Source: an uncultured Rhodospirillales bacterium (lineage in GTDB: Bacteria; Pseudomonadota; Alphaproteobacteria; CALMVH01). From it: a stretch of DNA of 6,753 nt. The notes under the pieces were generated by a model, which saw nothing but the letters and a program-made list of their open reading frames with translations, was not told the origin of the DNA and did not search any database. The stretch spans positions 1-6,753 of the forward strand of contig CALMVH010000118.1 of the NCBI GenBank assembly GCA_937873165.1. The letters are read 5' to 3'. Each line of letters begins with the position of its first letter. Position 1 is the stretch's first letter. Below, one piece after another: positions 6,278 to 6,753 of the stretch. A program made the translations under genes and the position numbers.

Positions 6278-6284
6278 AAAGGAG
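6278..6284 (+). promoter_or_regulatory. Strong ribosome-binding site for the 6291 gene
   Basis: AAAGGAG followed by a six-base spacer (TTATTA) and ATG 6291. It is the best Shine-Dalgarno match in the window and suggests efficient translation of the downstream gene. Confidence 0.75.
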
Positions 6285-6290
6285 TTATTA

Positions 6291-6753
6291 ATGACCAACA
6301 CAGAACAATCTTCGTCCCCAGCTTCCGCAAACCGCGATATCGCTGTTCTGGGGTTGACCGGCGACGGCATGGCGCTTTTCGCCATCGCCAGCAGCAAAGG
6401 CCCGGCGTCCGCCGGACGGCCCACGACGCCGGTCGCCAGCAGCATGCAGACTGCATCCGGTACGTTCGAACAGAACTTCGGTATCACGCCGACGACCTTG
6501 CGCGAGTCGCGGCTTGAGGATGCACTTCCTCTCGTCAGGCTTGGCCCGGGTTATATCGGCGTTCTGGTCCTGCCATTCGAGAAGATCGAGGAAGTGGCTG
6601 CCACTGGCCGCACCACCGCCCGGCTGTACCCTTCCCAGGATCCCGCCGCGGTCCAGACGCTGGTACAGGCTCAATCCAAAAACAAAACTTCGATCGTTAC
6701 ACCGGCCGATCTGGGCGACGCCGCCGGAAAGCCCGATGCGCCGCAGATTGGCG
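6291..6753 (+). CDS. Hypothetical protein, N-terminal 154 residues (runs off window)
   Basis: Open from ATG 6291 to the window end with no stop. Not recognised. The start is fixed by AAAGGAG six bases upstream. The first 15 residues (MTNTEQSSSPASANR) are polar and Ser-rich, probably disordered. Residues 16-35 (DIAVLGLTGDGMALFAIASS) are mildly hydrophobic with Gly and Asp inside, so they read as a buried strand-turn-strand rather than a signal peptide or membrane helix. A Pro/Ser/Thr-rich linker follows (37-57), then a segment with LGPGYIGVLVLPFEKIEEV (84-102) that suggests an alpha/beta domain. A Gln/Lys/Ser-rich stretch comes after it (from about 117). Minus-strand frames across 6244-6487 and 6288-6674 have no comparable start signals and are judged shadows. 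It lies divergent from the glycosyltransferase, but no functional link can be shown. Confidence 0.75.
   Translation, partial: MTNTEQSSSPASANRDIAVLGLTGDGMALFAIASSKGPASAGRPTTPVASSMQTASGTFEQNFGITPTTLRESRLEDALPLVRLGPGYIGVLVLPFEKIEEVAATGRTTARLYPSQDPAAVQTLVQAQSKNKTSIVTPADLGDAAGKPDAPQIG

Larger units (their letters stand above)
6126..6290. other. Divergent intergenic spacer, no clear promoter
   Basis: The 165 bases between the glycosyltransferase and the 6291 gene must hold both promoters if each is separately transcribed. I see the two ribosome-binding sites, but only poor -10/-35 candidates on the plus strand (TTGCTT at 6240-6245 with TAAGAG about 16 bases downstream). There is no obvious operator or terminator hairpin. 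Confidence 0.5.

Noticed and set aside
6288..6674. Minus-strand frame antisense to the 6291 gene
   Set aside because: No start signal or recognisable domain. The plus strand has a near-consensus ribosome-binding site and an uninterrupted frame.

Overview
The window looks like ordinary chromosomal DNA from a GC-rich alphaproteobacterium. The order sdhE then mfd, and the alphaproteobacterial flavour of the SdhE, Mfd and pyrophosphatase sequences, point that way. Acetobacteraceae is my best guess, but that family assignment is an inference from memory and could be wrong. There are no tRNAs, rRNAs, CRISPR arrays, insertion sequences or integrases.

Layout. Positions 1-351 (minus) hold the first two thirds of inorganic pyrophosphatase (ppa), cut by the window edge and carrying an apparent one-base frameshift near position 42. 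Only 34 bases away and divergent are sdhE (386-673, plus), the FAD-insertion factor for succinate dehydrogenase, and mfd (654-4151, plus), the transcription-repair coupling factor. mfd overlaps the end of sdhE by 20 bases and probably starts at TTG. mfd converges on an unrecognised gene (4148-4753, minus), and their stop codons interlock in four bases. That gene shares an AT-rich 100-base divergent region with a second unrecognised small gene (4854-5240, plus), whose N-terminus has a stretch resembling a helix-turn-helix. A family 8 glycosyltransferase (5244-6125, minus) converges on it with a 3-base gap. A 165-base divergent spacer then leads to a third unrecognised gene (6291 to beyond 6753, plus) with a strong ribosome-binding site.

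How the genes fit together. sdhE and mfd form one transcription unit by position but serve unrelated processes (respiratory flavoprotein maturation and DNA repair). ppa is housekeeping. From 4148 onward the window looks accessory: two unknown genes in a possible regulator-target arrangement, one sugar transferase probably acting on a cell-surface glycan, and one unknown truncated gene. Intergenic space is very small, and no convincing intrinsic terminator was seen.

No clearly new multi-gene system can be supported from the sequence alone. The points most worth a second look are the ppa frameshift, the divergent pair of unknown genes, and the short reading frame whose stop interlocks with the TTG start of the glycosyltransferase.
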